Assembly: GCF_000337575.1 (NCBI RefSeq)
Contig: NZ_AOIM01000014.1
Coordinates: 128,162 to 192,161 of the forward strand
Reading direction: 5' to 3'
DNA: 64,000 nt
Source of the DNA: Natrialba hulunbeirensis JCM 10989
Lineage (GTDB): Archaea > Halobacteriota > Halobacteria > Halobacteriales > Natrialbaceae
Made by a program: the position numbers and the translations under genes. Below the pieces are notes generated by a model, which searched no databases, was not told where the DNA came from, and saw only the letters and a program-made list of their open reading frames with translations. Shown in pieces: positions 51,518-60,123 of the stretch. The first letter of the stretch is position 1, and every line of letters starts with the position of its first letter.

Positions 51518-53230
51518 CTAGACCGGACTCAGTTCTTCCTGATATGCCCCGTGATGGTCTTCGAACACCTGCATGATCTCCCCCATCGTCGCGTAGGCTT
51601 TCACCGCGTCGACGATGTACGGCATCACGTTCTCGTCCGTTTCGATCGCGTCGGAGAGCGACTCGAGTGTCGCGTCAACTTCCTCGTCGTCACGCTCCTC
51701 TTTGACCTCCTCGAGACGCCCGAGCTGTCGGTCGCGGGTCGTCTCGTCGATTTTGAGAATCTCGGGCGAGGTGTCCTCCTCGATGGTGTACTCGTTGACG
51801 CCGACGACGACCTCGTCGCCGCGCTCGACGCGCTTTTGGTATTCGTAGCTCGACTCCTGAATCTCGCGCTGGAAGTAGCCCTGGTCGATGCCGTCGAGGA
51901 CGCCGTCGCGGACGGAGCCGTCGCCCATCTCCTTGATATCCTCGATATAGCCCATGATTTCGGCTTCCATCTCGTGGGTCAACTTCTCGATCGCGTAGCT
52001 ACCGCCCATCGGGTCGACGATGTCGGCTGCGCCGGATTCGTCGGCGATGATCTGCTGAGTGCGCAGGGCGACGCGGACTGCCTTCTCGCTCGGCAGCGCC
52101 AGTGCCTCGTCGAAGCTGTTGGTGTGCAGCGACTGCGTACCACCCAGAACGCCGGCGAGCGCCTGAATGGTGACGCGGGTAATGTTGTTCAACGGCTGCT
52201 GGGCGGTCAACGACTGACCGGCGGTCTGCGTGTGGAACTTGAGGCGCTTCGATTCGTCGCGCTCGGCGTCGTACCACTCGTCCATCACGCGGGCGTAGAT
52301 CCGGCGCGAGGCGCGGAACTTCGCGACTTCCTCGAAGATCGAGTTGTGGGAGTTGAAGAAAAAGGAGAGCAGCGGCGCGAACTCGTCGACATCGAGTCCG
52401 CGGTCGAGACAGTCCTCCACGTAGGCGAAGCCGTCCGCGAGCGTGAACGCGGCCTCCTGGGCAGCCGTCGAGCCAGCCTCGCGGATGTGGTAGCCGGAGA
52501 TGGAGACTGGGTGGAACTTCGGTGTCTCCTCGACCGCGAACTCGATGGTATCGGTGACGACCTCGAGCGAGGGTTTCGGCGGGACGACCCACTCCTTCTG
52601 CGCGATGAACTCCTTCAGCATGTCGTTCTGGAGGGTCCCCCGGATCTCCTCGCGTGGGACGTCCTGCTGGTCGGCCAGCGCGATGTACATCGCGTAGATG
52701 ACCGCCGCGGACGGGTTGATCGTAAAGGAGGTCGAGACCTCGCTGATGTCGATCCCGTCGAAGAGGATTTCCATGTCTCGGAGGGTATCGACCGCGACGC
52801 CCTCTTTCCCGACCTCACCCTCGCTCATCGGGTGATCCGAGTCGATCCCCATCAGCGACGGCATGTCGAACGCCGTCGAGAGCCCCGTCTGTCCCTGATC
52901 GATCAGGTAGTGGAATCGCTCGTTCGTCTCCTCTGCCGTCCCGAAGCCGGCGAACTGGCGCATTGTCCACGTCCGCCCCCGGTACATTGTCGGGTATGGA
53001 CCGCGCGTGTACGGCGGCTCACCCGGGAATCCGAGATCCTCGTCGTACTCGAGATCCGCGATATCCTCGGGGGTGTAGAGTCGGTCGACCTCGTGGTTCG
53101 AGACCGTCGCGAATCGGTCCTGGCGCTCGCCGTGGGACTCGAGTGTCGGCTCGAGTGTGTCCTCGGCCCACCGTTCCCGTTGTTCGCGAATCTGGTCTAT
53201 CTCTTCCTGGTCGAACATTAGTGTGGACAT
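51518..53230 (-). CDS. B12-dependent acyl-CoA mutase, large subunit (isobutyryl-CoA mutase-like)
   Basis: A 570-aa TIM-barrel mutase subunit without the B12-binding domain. Blocks YPTMYRGRTWTMRQFAGFG, GTLQNDMLKEFIAQKEW, ISGYHIREAG and GGTQSLHTNSFDEAL are clear. At the two substrate-selecting positions it has F93 (MRQFAG) and Q211 (IAQKEW), where methylmalonyl-CoA mutases have Tyr and Arg (Y89 and R207 in the Propionibacterium enzyme). Phe plus Gln is the isobutyryl-CoA mutase signature, so conversion of isobutyryl-CoA and butyryl-CoA is the likely reaction. The small cobalamin subunit must be encoded elsewhere. It is divergent from the 3-hydroxyacyl-CoA dehydrogenase gene. Met four codons later is another possible start. 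Confidence 0.88.
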   Translation of the reverse strand: MSTLMFDQEEIDQIREQRERWAEDTLEPTLESHGERQDRFATVSNHEVDRLYTPEDIADLEYDEDLGFPGEPPYTRGPYPTMYRGRTWTMRQFAGFGTAEETNERFHYLIDQGQTGLSTAFDMPSLMGIDSDHPMSEGEVGKEGVAVDTLRDMEILFDGIDISEVSTSFTINPSAAVIYAMYIALADQQDVPREEIRGTLQNDMLKEFIAQKEWVVPPKPSLEVVTDTIEFAVEETPKFHPVSISGYHIREAGSTAAQEAAFTLADGFAYVEDCLDRGLDVDEFAPLLSFFFNSHNSIFEEVAKFRASRRIYARVMDEWYDAERDESKRLKFHTQTAGQSLTAQQPLNNITRVTIQALAGVLGGTQSLHTNSFDEALALPSEKAVRVALRTQQIIADESGAADIVDPMGGSYAIEKLTHEMEAEIMGYIEDIKEMGDGSVRDGVLDGIDQGYFQREIQESSYEYQKRVERGDEVVVGVNEYTIEEDTSPEILKIDETTRDRQLGRLEEVKEERDDEEVDATLESLSDAIETDENVMPYIVDAVKAYATMGEIMQVFEDHHGAYQEELSPV

Positions 53231-53332
53231 CTCTGGCAAGAATCTAAAGTCTTGTTGTTACTCTCTGAACGGTCGTCCGGTGTTGGGTGCCGATTCGGCA
53301 CACTTATACTGATCGTGACAGCACAGCAGCGT

Positions 53333-54208
53333 ATGTCACAGGACCACCGAAGCCTGGATTCGATCGACCGCGTCGGCGTCGTCGGCGCCGGAACGATGGG
53401 CAGCGGCATCGCACAGGTCGCCGCAACGCACGGCTACGACGTTATCGTCCGCGATATCGAACAGGAGTACGTCGAAAACGGCTTCGAGACCATCGAGAAC
53501 AGCCTCGGTCGCCTCGACGACCGCGACTCACTCCCGGACGGCGAGGACACCGAGACGATCCGAAACCGCATCGAGGGCACGACCGACCTCGCGGACCTCG
53601 CCGACTGCGACCTCGTCGTGGAGGCCGCACTCGAGGACCTCGACGTCAAACGCGACGTCTTCGCCGACCTCGACGACCTCGTCGATGACGAGGCCGTGCT
53701 GGCGACGAACACCAGTACGATTTCGATCACGTCAATCGCGATCGCGACCGAACGCCCCGAGCGCGTCGTCGGCTTGCACTTCATGAACCCCGTCCCGATT
53801 ATGGAGGGCGTCGAGGTCGTCGTCGGCGAGAAGACGACCGACGGGATCACTGCGCTGGCCCACGAGTTCGCCGAGGCACTCGAGAAGACCACCTGGGAGT
53901 CCGACGACAAGCCGGGATTCGTCACGAACCGGATTCTGATGCCCTGGCTCAACGAGGGGATCCGAGCTTACGACGAGGGCGTAGCCACGAAAGAAGATAT
54001 CGACGCGGGAATGGAACTCGGCACGAACGTTCCGATGGGGCCGCTCACGCTGGCCGACCACATCGGCCTCGACATCTGTCTGCACGCCTCCGAGACGCTG
54101 CACGAGGAACTCGGGGATCGCTACCAGCCGGCCTACCTCCTGAAGCGGAAGGTCGAGGCGGGTGAGTTGGGTAAGAAGACGGGGAAGGGATTCTACGAGT
54201 ACGAGTAG
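53333..54208 (+). CDS. 3-hydroxyacyl-CoA dehydrogenase
   Basis: A 291-aa enzyme of the 3-hydroxybutyryl-CoA dehydrogenase type. NAD loop VVGAGTMGSGIAQVAATHGY, catalytic His in VVGLHFMNPVPIMEGVEVV, the family Glu/Asn region GFVTNRILMPWLNEGI and a C-terminal GKKTGKGFYEYE. The ATG lies about 30 bases after a TATA-like CACTTATACT (53301-53310), so the mRNA is leaderless. Acts in beta-oxidation or its reverse. The upstream neighbour on the other strand is the acyl-CoA mutase; the downstream one is acyl-CoA dehydrogenase. Confidence 0.93.
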   Translation: MSQDHRSLDSIDRVGVVGAGTMGSGIAQVAATHGYDVIVRDIEQEYVENGFETIENSLGRLDDRDSLPDGEDTETIRNRIEGTTDLADLADCDLVVEAALEDLDVKRDVFADLDDLVDDEAVLATNTSTISITSIAIATERPERVVGLHFMNPVPIMEGVEVVVGEKTTDGITALAHEFAEALEKTTWESDDKPGFVTNRILMPWLNEGIRAYDEGVATKEDIDAGMELGTNVPMGPLTLADHIGLDICLHASETLHEELGDRYQPAYLLKRKVEAGELGKKTGKGFYEYE

Positions 54209-54240
54209 AGTCAGGCGACGTCTACGAGTACGAGTAGAGT
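54192..54240. repeat. 20-base direct repeat at a gene end
   Basis: TCTACGAGTACGAGTAGAGT occurs at 54192-54211 and again at 54221-54240. The first copy holds the last codons and stop of the 3-hydroxyacyl-CoA dehydrogenase gene; the second is just beyond it. Confidence 0.85.
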
Positions 54241-54279
54241 GACGAGAACGTCCGATCCTCGGTTCGACTTCGGATCGCC

Positions 54280-55413
54280 TCAGCGCGACTTCAGATCACG
54301 CGCGATAATCTTCTTCTGGATCTCACTGGTTCCCTCGTAGATCGTCGTGATCTTCGCGTCGCGGTAGTAGCGCTCGACGTCGAAATCCTTCGTGTAGCCG
54401 TAGCCGCCGTGGACCTGCACCGCCTCGTTGGCCACGTCGACGGCCGCCTCGCTGGCGAAGTACTTCGCCATGGCTGCCGCCGTCGGGTCGACGTCGTCCT
54501 CGTTCTTGCGCGCGGCGTCGCGGGTGAGCAGGCGGGCCGCCTGCACGTCGGTCTGCATGTCCGCGAGTTTGTGACCGATCGCCTGGTGCTCGATGATCGG
54601 CTGGCCGAACTGCTCGCGCTCGTTCGCGTACGCGGTCGCGGCGTCGAGTGCCGCCTGCGCGACGCCGACGGCCTGGCTCGCGATGGCGATCCGGCCACCC
54701 GTGAGGATCGAAAACGCTGCTTTGAGTCCCGACCCAACCTCTGTCAGTCGGTTCTCCGCCGGAATCCGGACATCGTCGAAGATGAGCGTCGTCGTGTCGC
54801 TCGCGCGCAGTCCCAGTTTGTCCTCCTTCTTGCCGACCTCGAGCCCGTCGGCGTCCTTCGGGACGAGGAACTGGGTAACAGTATTCGGGTCGTCGCGGTC
54901 CGTCTTCGCGAACAGCACGACGACGCCCGCGCGCTCGCCGTTCGTGATCCACTGTTTCTTGCCGTTGATGACGTACTCGCCGGCGTCTTCGTCGAGTTTG
55001 GCTTCCGTCGTCATCTCGGCCGGGTTCGAGCCGGCGTCGGGTTCCGAGAGCGCGAACGCGCCGACGGGGCGGCCCGAGACCATCTCCGGGAGCCACTTCT
55101 CACGGTGGGCGTCGGTGCCAAATTCGCGGATACACGACGTTGCCAGGCAGTGAACTGACAGCGCCGTCGCCACCGCGAGATGGCCGTAGGCGAGTTCTTC
55201 GTTGACGATACTGTACGTGACCTCGTCGACGTCCATCCCGCCGTACTCCTCGGGAACGGTGAGGCCGGTCAGGTCGAGGTCGGCCAGTTCGTCCCAGACA
55301 TCCTCGGGAAACGTCTGCGACTCGTCGGCTTCGTGAACACCCTCTCGAACCTCGTTTTCGACGACTTCTCGGACCGTCTGCTGAATAAGCTCCTGTTCAC
55401 TCGTTAGTTCCAT
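54280..55413 (-). CDS. Acyl-CoA dehydrogenase
   Basis: A 377-aa flavoenzyme. It has the N-terminal helical region MELTSEQELIQQTVREVV, then FALSEPDAGSNPAEMTTEA (FAD/substrate site) and ITNGERAGVVVLFAKTD. The catalytic Glu lies in ITTIYEGTSEIQKKIIARDL near the C-terminus, the short/medium-chain position. It introduces the 2,3 double bond of acyl-CoAs and passes electrons to ETF. It is divergent from the crotonase gene at 55607, so this locus can supply three successive beta-oxidation steps plus the mutase. Confidence 0.93.
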   Translation of the reverse strand: MELTSEQELIQQTVREVVENEVREGVHEADESQTFPEDVWDELADLDLTGLTVPEEYGGMDVDEVTYSIVNEELAYGHLAVATALSVHCLATSCIREFGTDAHREKWLPEMVSGRPVGAFALSEPDAGSNPAEMTTEAKLDEDAGEYVINGKKQWITNGERAGVVVLFAKTDRDDPNTVTQFLVPKDADGLEVGKKEDKLGLRASDTTTLIFDDVRIPAENRLTEVGSGLKAAFSILTGGRIAIASQAVGVAQAALDAATAYANEREQFGQPIIEHQAIGHKLADMQTDVQAARLLTRDAARKNEDDVDPTAAAMAKYFASEAAVDVANEAVQVHGGYGYTKDFDVERYYRDAKITTIYEGTSEIQKKIIARDLKSR

Positions 55414-55606
55414 GGACGAATATTCGCGAGGGACCTACTAAAGTGTCCGATTCAGGGAGAACGCACGCTGCCGCGGATCCGTTTCCGGCGATGTCGGAAC
55501 AGTGTCTAGCGCTGCTCGCGCACGTACTGGACCTGGACCTGGAACAGAATCACCGGCTCAGCCGACGATAACAGTTAACCAACACCGCCACGAATCCCCG
55601 CCCAAC

Positions 55607-56395
55607 ATGACGGACTACGAGAACCTCACCGTCGATCACGACGACGGCGTCGCCACCGTAACGCTCGACAGCACCGCCGGCCGCAACTCGCTCACACTCG
55701 AGATGGCCGACGAACTGATCGCGGTCGCGGCCGACCTCGGCGAAGACCAGGAGACGCGCTGTATCGTCCTCACCCACGAGGGCCAGTTCTTCGGCTCCGG
55801 CGCGGATCTCGCCCAACTCGAGGGCGACGATTCTGACGCGGCGCGGTTGCGTCAGCTCGCCGGCCGCGCCCACGAAGCGGTCATCCAGTTCCAACAAACT
55901 GAGACACCTGTCGTCGGCGCTGTCAACGGCATCGCCGCCGGAATCGGTTTCAGTCTCGCGCTGATGCCTGACCTGCTCATCCTCGGCGAGGACACGACCC
56001 TGCGATTCGCTTACCCCGGCATCGGGCTCACCGGCGACGGCGGCTCGACGTTCTTCCTGCCGCGACTCGTCGGCCTCCGGAACGCGAAGGAAATCGTCCT
56101 CCGAGACGAGCCGATCGGCCCCGAGGAGGCCGTCGACCTCGGACTCGCAACCGAGGTCGTTCCATCCGAGGAGTTCGACGACCACGTCGCCGACCTCGCA
56201 GCCGACCTCGCCAGCGGCCCGACGCACGCACTCGGCACCGCCAGCCGGCTGCTGACCCAGAGCTACGAGCGGGGACTCGAGTCCCATCTGGCTGCGGAGA
56301 CCGACGCCATCGCGAAGGCGGCCCGAACGGAGGACTACGAGCGCGGACTCGGTGCATTTTTCGGTGAGGATGATCCGGAGTTCGTCGGCTACTGA
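55607..56395 (+). CDS. Enoyl-CoA hydratase/isomerase (PaaG-like crotonase)
   Basis: A 262-aa crotonase-fold enzyme. The oxyanion hole is in FGSGADLAQLEG and VNGIAAGIGFSLALMPDL. The active-site stretch is YPGIGLTGDGGSTFFLPRLVGL, with Asp where classical hydratases have the second Glu; this resembles the PaaG/isomerase type. ATG at 55607 fits the family start MTDYENLTVDHDDGVATVTL. It may hydrate or isomerise the product of the divergent acyl-CoA dehydrogenase. Confidence 0.88.
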   Translation: MTDYENLTVDHDDGVATVTLDSTAGRNSLTLEMADELIAVAADLGEDQETRCIVLTHEGQFFGSGADLAQLEGDDSDAARLRQLAGRAHEAVIQFQQTETPVVGAVNGIAAGIGFSLALMPDLLILGEDTTLRFAYPGIGLTGDGGSTFFLPRLVGLRNAKEIVLRDEPIGPEEAVDLGLATEVVPSEEFDDHVADLAADLASGPTHALGTASRLLTQSYERGLESHLAAETDAIAKAARTEDYERGLGAFFGEDDPEFVGY

Positions 56396-56423
56396 GAGCG
56401 GCCTGCACAGCGAGCGGCCCTGA

Positions 56424-57074
56424 TCAGACGTAATCCAGATTCACCTGCGTCACGTTCGCCGCCCGCTTCACGACGTCCGCGATTTCCGTCCGCCTCGTCT
56501 CGTCGAGCCGGCTTTCCGGCCCACAGACACAGATCGCGCCCCGGAGTTCGTCGCGCTTATCGAGCACCGGCGCGGCGATACAGACCATCCCCGCGATTCG
56601 CTCCCCCTCGTCGACTGCGTACCCTCGTTCGCGGACTAACTCGAGTTGCTCCAGCAGAACCTCGGCATCGGTAACCGTCTGCGAGGTGATCTCGACGAGG
56701 CCGCGGCCGAGGATCGACTCGACTCGTTCGGGATCCATGTGGGCGAGCATCGCCTTCCCCGGCGCGGTGACGTGCAGGGGCATCCGCGCACCGGGATAGG
56801 CGAACAACGTGATGGCTTCCGAGCCCTCCTGCACGGCGAGGATGACAGCTTGATCGTTCTCCTCGATCAACAGCGTCACGTGCTCACCGGTTTCCTCGGC
56901 GACGGCCGCGAGTTCGTCCCGGACAGCTTTGACGACCTCAAACCGGTGGCGCTGCCGGTGGCCAACTTCGAGAAATCGAGTGGAGGGTCGGTACACCTTG
57001 TCCGTTTCCTCGACGGTGACGTACCCCGTATCGACGAGCGCCTGCAAGTAGTCGTGGACCGTGCTCACCGGCAT
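56424..57074 (-). CDS. IclR-family regulator without a visible start for its first helix
   Basis: The frame from ATG 57074 gives 216 aa starting MPVSTVHDYLQALVDTGYVT, the recognition helix and wing, followed by an intact effector domain (VTAPGKAMLAHMDPERVES, AVQEGSEAITLFAY). Upstream, the same frame continues as protein-like sequence (SFRRGAFTIVDELSENGGGR and ASELADRLE), the missing first helices of the winged helix. But it has no ATG, GTG or TTG before a stop near 57268. A one-base shift near 57165 would join it to a GTG start (VTGERAII...). The gene may be inactive, misread, or use a rare start. Confidence 0.8.
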   Translation of the reverse strand: MPVSTVHDYLQALVDTGYVTVEETDKVYRPSTRFLEVGHRQRHRFEVVKAVRDELAAVAEETGEHVTLLIEENDQAVILAVQEGSEAITLFAYPGARMPLHVTAPGKAMLAHMDPERVESILGRGLVEITSQTVTDAEVLLEQLELVRERGYAVDEGERIAGMVCIAAPVLDKRDELRGAICVCGPESRLDETRRTEIADVVKRAANVTQVNLDYV

Positions 57075-57603
57075 CTCGAGGCGGTCTGCAAGCTCCGAGG
57101 CCCGACCGCCGCCGTTCTCCGAGAGTTCGTCGACGATCGTGAACGCCCCGCGACGGAACGATTTGGTGTGTCTGCTATTATCGCTCTTTCTCCGGTCACC
57201 GATAGAATATTTTTGACTCTCCCGGAAGTACCTACGACAAAATCGGGACTGATGCGCAGGTAATTGACCCGTAGTTCATCACAGCATTCACTGGCAGCGT
57301 ACTCGTTCGAGTCCGCCACCTACCGTGTCACAGCTCAGTTGTGGCCAGTGGGTGGTACTCGAGTACCCACTCTCTCGTCCCACCAGTGACGTTCGTCTGA
57401 CGTCACGGTCGAAACTCGGTACTGGTAGTATTCGGTATTCCCGGAATTTAGTCTGGTCAAGTCAGATTGGAGAACGGCAGCCGTGCCGCAATCAGCCTTT
57501 ACAAGCAGTATAGGAGAATGACCCGGGGGTTGATTCCCAGGTTGAATCCGATAGGCAGACATACAAACAATTAAATGAATACACTTTGAATCAAAAGATA
57601 GCG
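57075..57603. other. Gap with IclR N-terminal remnant and left flank of the TnpB element
   Basis: The first 100 bases carry the IclR coding continuation on the minus strand. The rest has no supported gene. Close to the tnpB start lies an AT-rich stretch (57560-57600). A TTGAT at 57530-57534, the same as the target motif known for one IS605-type element, could mark the left end, but this is only a guess. No transposase TnpA is present. Confidence 0.4.
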
Positions 57604-58854
57604 ATGGAGTACAGTCACCGCTACCTCACCTATCCAACACAACAGGTAGCGGCTGAGCTGGAACGACACATCGACATTCATCGCCAAGCGTACAACTACA
57701 CCCGGTACGAGTACGAACACGTGGACGCCGACGACATCGGTTCCGCGTACAAACACCACTACCGACTCCCCGACTGGAAAGACGAGTTCTCTGTCTTCTC
57801 GGAAGTCAATTCGAAGGCTCTGCAACGAACCGTCACACGGTTCTACCAGAACCTCGACGGCCTCTCTGAACAGAAACAAAACGGGAACAAAGTGGGGAGG
57901 CTCAAGTGGAAGTCACCGAGGGAGTTTCAGAGTATGACATACTCGCAGTCTGGCTTCGAACTCAAAAACACGAGTGGCCGACACGCGACACTCTGGCTCT
58001 CCAAAATCGGCGACATCCGCATCCGCTACCACCGCACAATTCCGGATGAGGCAGACATCAAAGAAGTCACGGTCAAAAAAGAGACGACCGGTGACTGGTT
58101 TGTCTCCTTCGGCCTCGAAACTGATGACGCCAACTTACCCGAGAAACCCGCGCTGGACGAGTTAGATTCAAGCAACAGCGTGGGTATCGACCTCGGAATT
58201 CTCAACTACATCCACACCAGCGGCGGCACGACCGTGGACTGGCTCGACCTTGAAGACGAGTACGAGCGACTCCGCCGCGAGCAACGCACGCTCTCACGGA
58301 AGCAGAAAGGGTCGAACAACTACGAGAAACAGCGTCGGGAAGTGGCGACGGTCAAGCGTCACATCCGCCGGAAGGTGCTGGACTACCAGCACAAGATTAC
58401 AACGTGGCTTGTCCGTGAGTACGACGCGGTGTTCGTTGAGGATTTGGACGTGAAGGGGATGTTGGAAGACTCGCATAACGCTCGCAACAAGCAAGATGCA
58501 GCGTGGCGGCAATTCATCATCCTCCTCGAATACAAAGCCGACCTATACGGCTGTCACGTCGTGCAGGTCGAAGCACGAGGTACGACGAAAGAATGTGCGT
58601 CGTGTGGTATGGAGACGGCGAAGCCAATCTGGGTCAGGGAACACTCCTGTCCAAGTTGTGGGTTCGAGTGTAACCGGGATGCGAATGCGGCGATGAACGT
58701 CCTTCAACGCGGCTTTTCTGAACTAGGGCTGGGATGGCCCGAAGACACGCCTGTGGAGACTGTGCTCCCTACGGACACCACTTCGGTGTCTGCAAAGCGC
58801 GTCATCGAAGCAGGAAGCCTCGGGGTCGATCGAGAGAGCAAAGCTCTCTCGTGA
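57604..58854 (+). CDS. tnpB: TnpB, RNA-guided nuclease of IS605-type elements
   Basis: A 416-aa intact TnpB. RuvC-like catalytic residues D196 (GIDLGILNY), E279 (VFVEDLDV) and D359 (ECNRDANAAMN) are all present, as is the zinc finger C331/C334 and C349/C352 (CASC, CPSC). The N-terminal wedge/REC region is basic and complete (start MEYSHRYLTYPTQQVAAELE). TnpB uses an RNA from the element's right end to cut DNA at the donor site and favour element retention. ATG 57604 is preferred to the TTG at 57586. The stop codon lies inside the first hairpin of the RNA scaffold. Confidence 0.93.
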   Translation: MEYSHRYLTYPTQQVAAELERHIDIHRQAYNYTRYEYEHVDADDIGSAYKHHYRLPDWKDEFSVFSEVNSKALQRTVTRFYQNLDGLSEQKQNGNKVGRLKWKSPREFQSMTYSQSGFELKNTSGRHATLWLSKIGDIRIRYHRTIPDEADIKEVTVKKETTGDWFVSFGLETDDANLPEKPALDELDSSNSVGIDLGILNYIHTSGGTTVDWLDLEDEYERLRREQRTLSRKQKGSNNYEKQRREVATVKRHIRRKVLDYQHKITTWLVREYDAVFVEDLDVKGMLEDSHNARNKQDAAWRQFIILLEYKADLYGCHVVQVEARGTTKECASCGMETAKPIWVREHSCPSCGFECNRDANAAMNVLQRGFSELGLGWPEDTPVETVLPTDTTSVSAKRVIEAGSLGVDRESKALS

Positions 58855-58895
58855 TGACGAGAATCTTCGATTCTCGAACCACTTGACCCCGAGGC
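58817..58895 (+). ncRNA. Right-end (omega/reRNA) scaffold of the TnpB element
   Basis: A closing stem GCCTCGGGGTC (58817-58827) with GACCCCGAGGC (58885-58895), 11 perfect pairs, encloses two hairpins. One is CGAGAGAGC-AAA-GCTCTCTCG (58831-58851) and the other CGAGAATC-TTC-GATTCTCG (58858-58876). This makes a three-way junction. The 5' part overlaps the end of tnpB, as in known omegaRNAs, and the guide would be the bases just after the right end (from about 58896-58900 on). Confidence 0.7.
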
Positions 58896-59148
58896 GATTC
58901 ACAGGTGTACTCATGTATTCGCTGGTAAGAGAAATCGGAGGTAGTGTTTTGCTGGCGGATCGTGCCATAGACCACGATAGCGGGCCACAGAACGCGGCAT
59001 CAATTTCGGGGAGAAATAGATATGAATCTCCTGTTGCTATAGTAAATTCGAACTCATCGGTTTCTCGTAGATGAGTAGAAGGGGCAAACACGGCGCGGCC
59101 GCTGTACTGGTCGACAAAATTATGTGACTGTTTACCGTGGTCTCGGCT

Positions 59149-59949
59149 ATGGACCACGACACCGAGTTCGACACCACGCTCGCCTCGTTCGACGACGACA
59201 CCGGCGTCGGCCACATCACGCTGAACCGGCCCGACTCGCTGAACGCGCTCAACACCCAGCTTCGCGAGGACCTTGTCGGGAGTCTCGAGTGGCTCGAGTC
59301 CAAGAATAACGAGACCGACGGCATCGCGCTCCGCGCGGTCATCGTCGAAGGGGCGGGCGGCACGTTCTGCGCTGGCGCCGACGTCACCGAGTTCAGTGAC
59401 TCGAGTCCCGGCAAGCAATCCGGCCAGAGTCACTACGAGTTCATCGCAGAATTCCCAGCACCGGTCATTGCGAAGGTTCGCGGCTACTGTCTCGGCGGCG
59501 GCCTCGAAACGGCACTCGCCTGTGACTTCAGATTTGCACACGAGGAAAGTTCGTTCGGCTTCCCCGAGGTGAATCTCGGACTCTTGCCCGGTGCTGGTGG
59601 CGTGCAGTACCTCGCCGAACTCGCCGACCCCTCGACTGCCAAGGAACTCGCGATGACCGGCGAGCACATCTCCGCCGAGCGCGCGGCCGAAATCGACCTC
59701 GCGAACCGCGTCTACGGCGACGATCTCGACGAGGAGACACAGGCGTTCGCCGAGCAACTCGCCTCGCAGCCGCCGCTGGCCATCCAGTCGATCAAGGAGT
59801 CCGCAGCGATTTCAACGCAGACCGGACTCGAGGAGGGGCGGGCCTACGACGGCCGACTCTTCCGGAGCCTACTCGAGACGAACGATCACGAGGAGGGGGC
59901 GCGGGCGTTCGCCGAGGACGAGTACGAGCCGGAGTTCAAAGGCCGGTAA
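59149..59949 (+). CDS. Enoyl-CoA hydratase (crotonase family)
   Basis: A 266-aa crotonase-fold protein. Oxyanion-hole segments CAGADVTEFSD and VRGYCLGGGLETALACDF, with Glu candidates in GGGLETALACD and FGFPEVNLGLLPGAGGVQYL. The second Glu plus the PGAGG loop match classical 2-enoyl-CoA hydratases more than the crotonase at 55607. ATG at 59149 lies about 30 bases after the AT-rich AAATTATGTGA. It converts 2-enoyl-CoA to 3-hydroxyacyl-CoA and could supply the dehydrogenase at 53333. Confidence 0.9.
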   Translation: MDHDTEFDTTLASFDDDTGVGHITLNRPDSLNALNTQLREDLVGSLEWLESKNNETDGIALRAVIVEGAGGTFCAGADVTEFSDSSPGKQSGQSHYEFIAEFPAPVIAKVRGYCLGGGLETALACDFRFAHEESSFGFPEVNLGLLPGAGGVQYLAELADPSTAKELAMTGEHISAERAAEIDLANRVYGDDLDEETQAFAEQLASQPPLAIQSIKESAAISTQTGLEEGRAYDGRLFRSLLETNDHEEGARAFAEDEYEPEFKGR

Positions 59950-60123
59950 GCAGTCGCAGTACGAGTACGTGCGGTACCATTGTGATCGTGTAGCTGGACG
60001 ACGGCACTCCGAGGCAGTGGGGCGGCCGTCGGCCGGGTGATAGTGCGACGGCTCACTGCTAGTCGACTGTGCTGGCGGTCAGATTCGACAGCACGAGTGC
60101 GAGTGCGAGCCGAGTCGTCTCCC

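Larger units (their letters stand above)
57530..58900 (+). mobile_element. IS200/IS605-type element with tnpB only (IS1341 group)
   Basis: A complete tnpB gene, an AT-rich left flank and a structured right end downstream, with no tnpA. Such elements move only if a TnpA is supplied elsewhere. Both end positions are approximate. The insertion separates the IclR gene from a crotonase gene. Confidence 0.6.

Noticed and set aside
51479..53221. 580-aa plus-strand open frame opposite the acyl-CoA mutase
   Set aside because: The minus strand holds a clear mutase; the opposite frame is low-complexity and has no motif.
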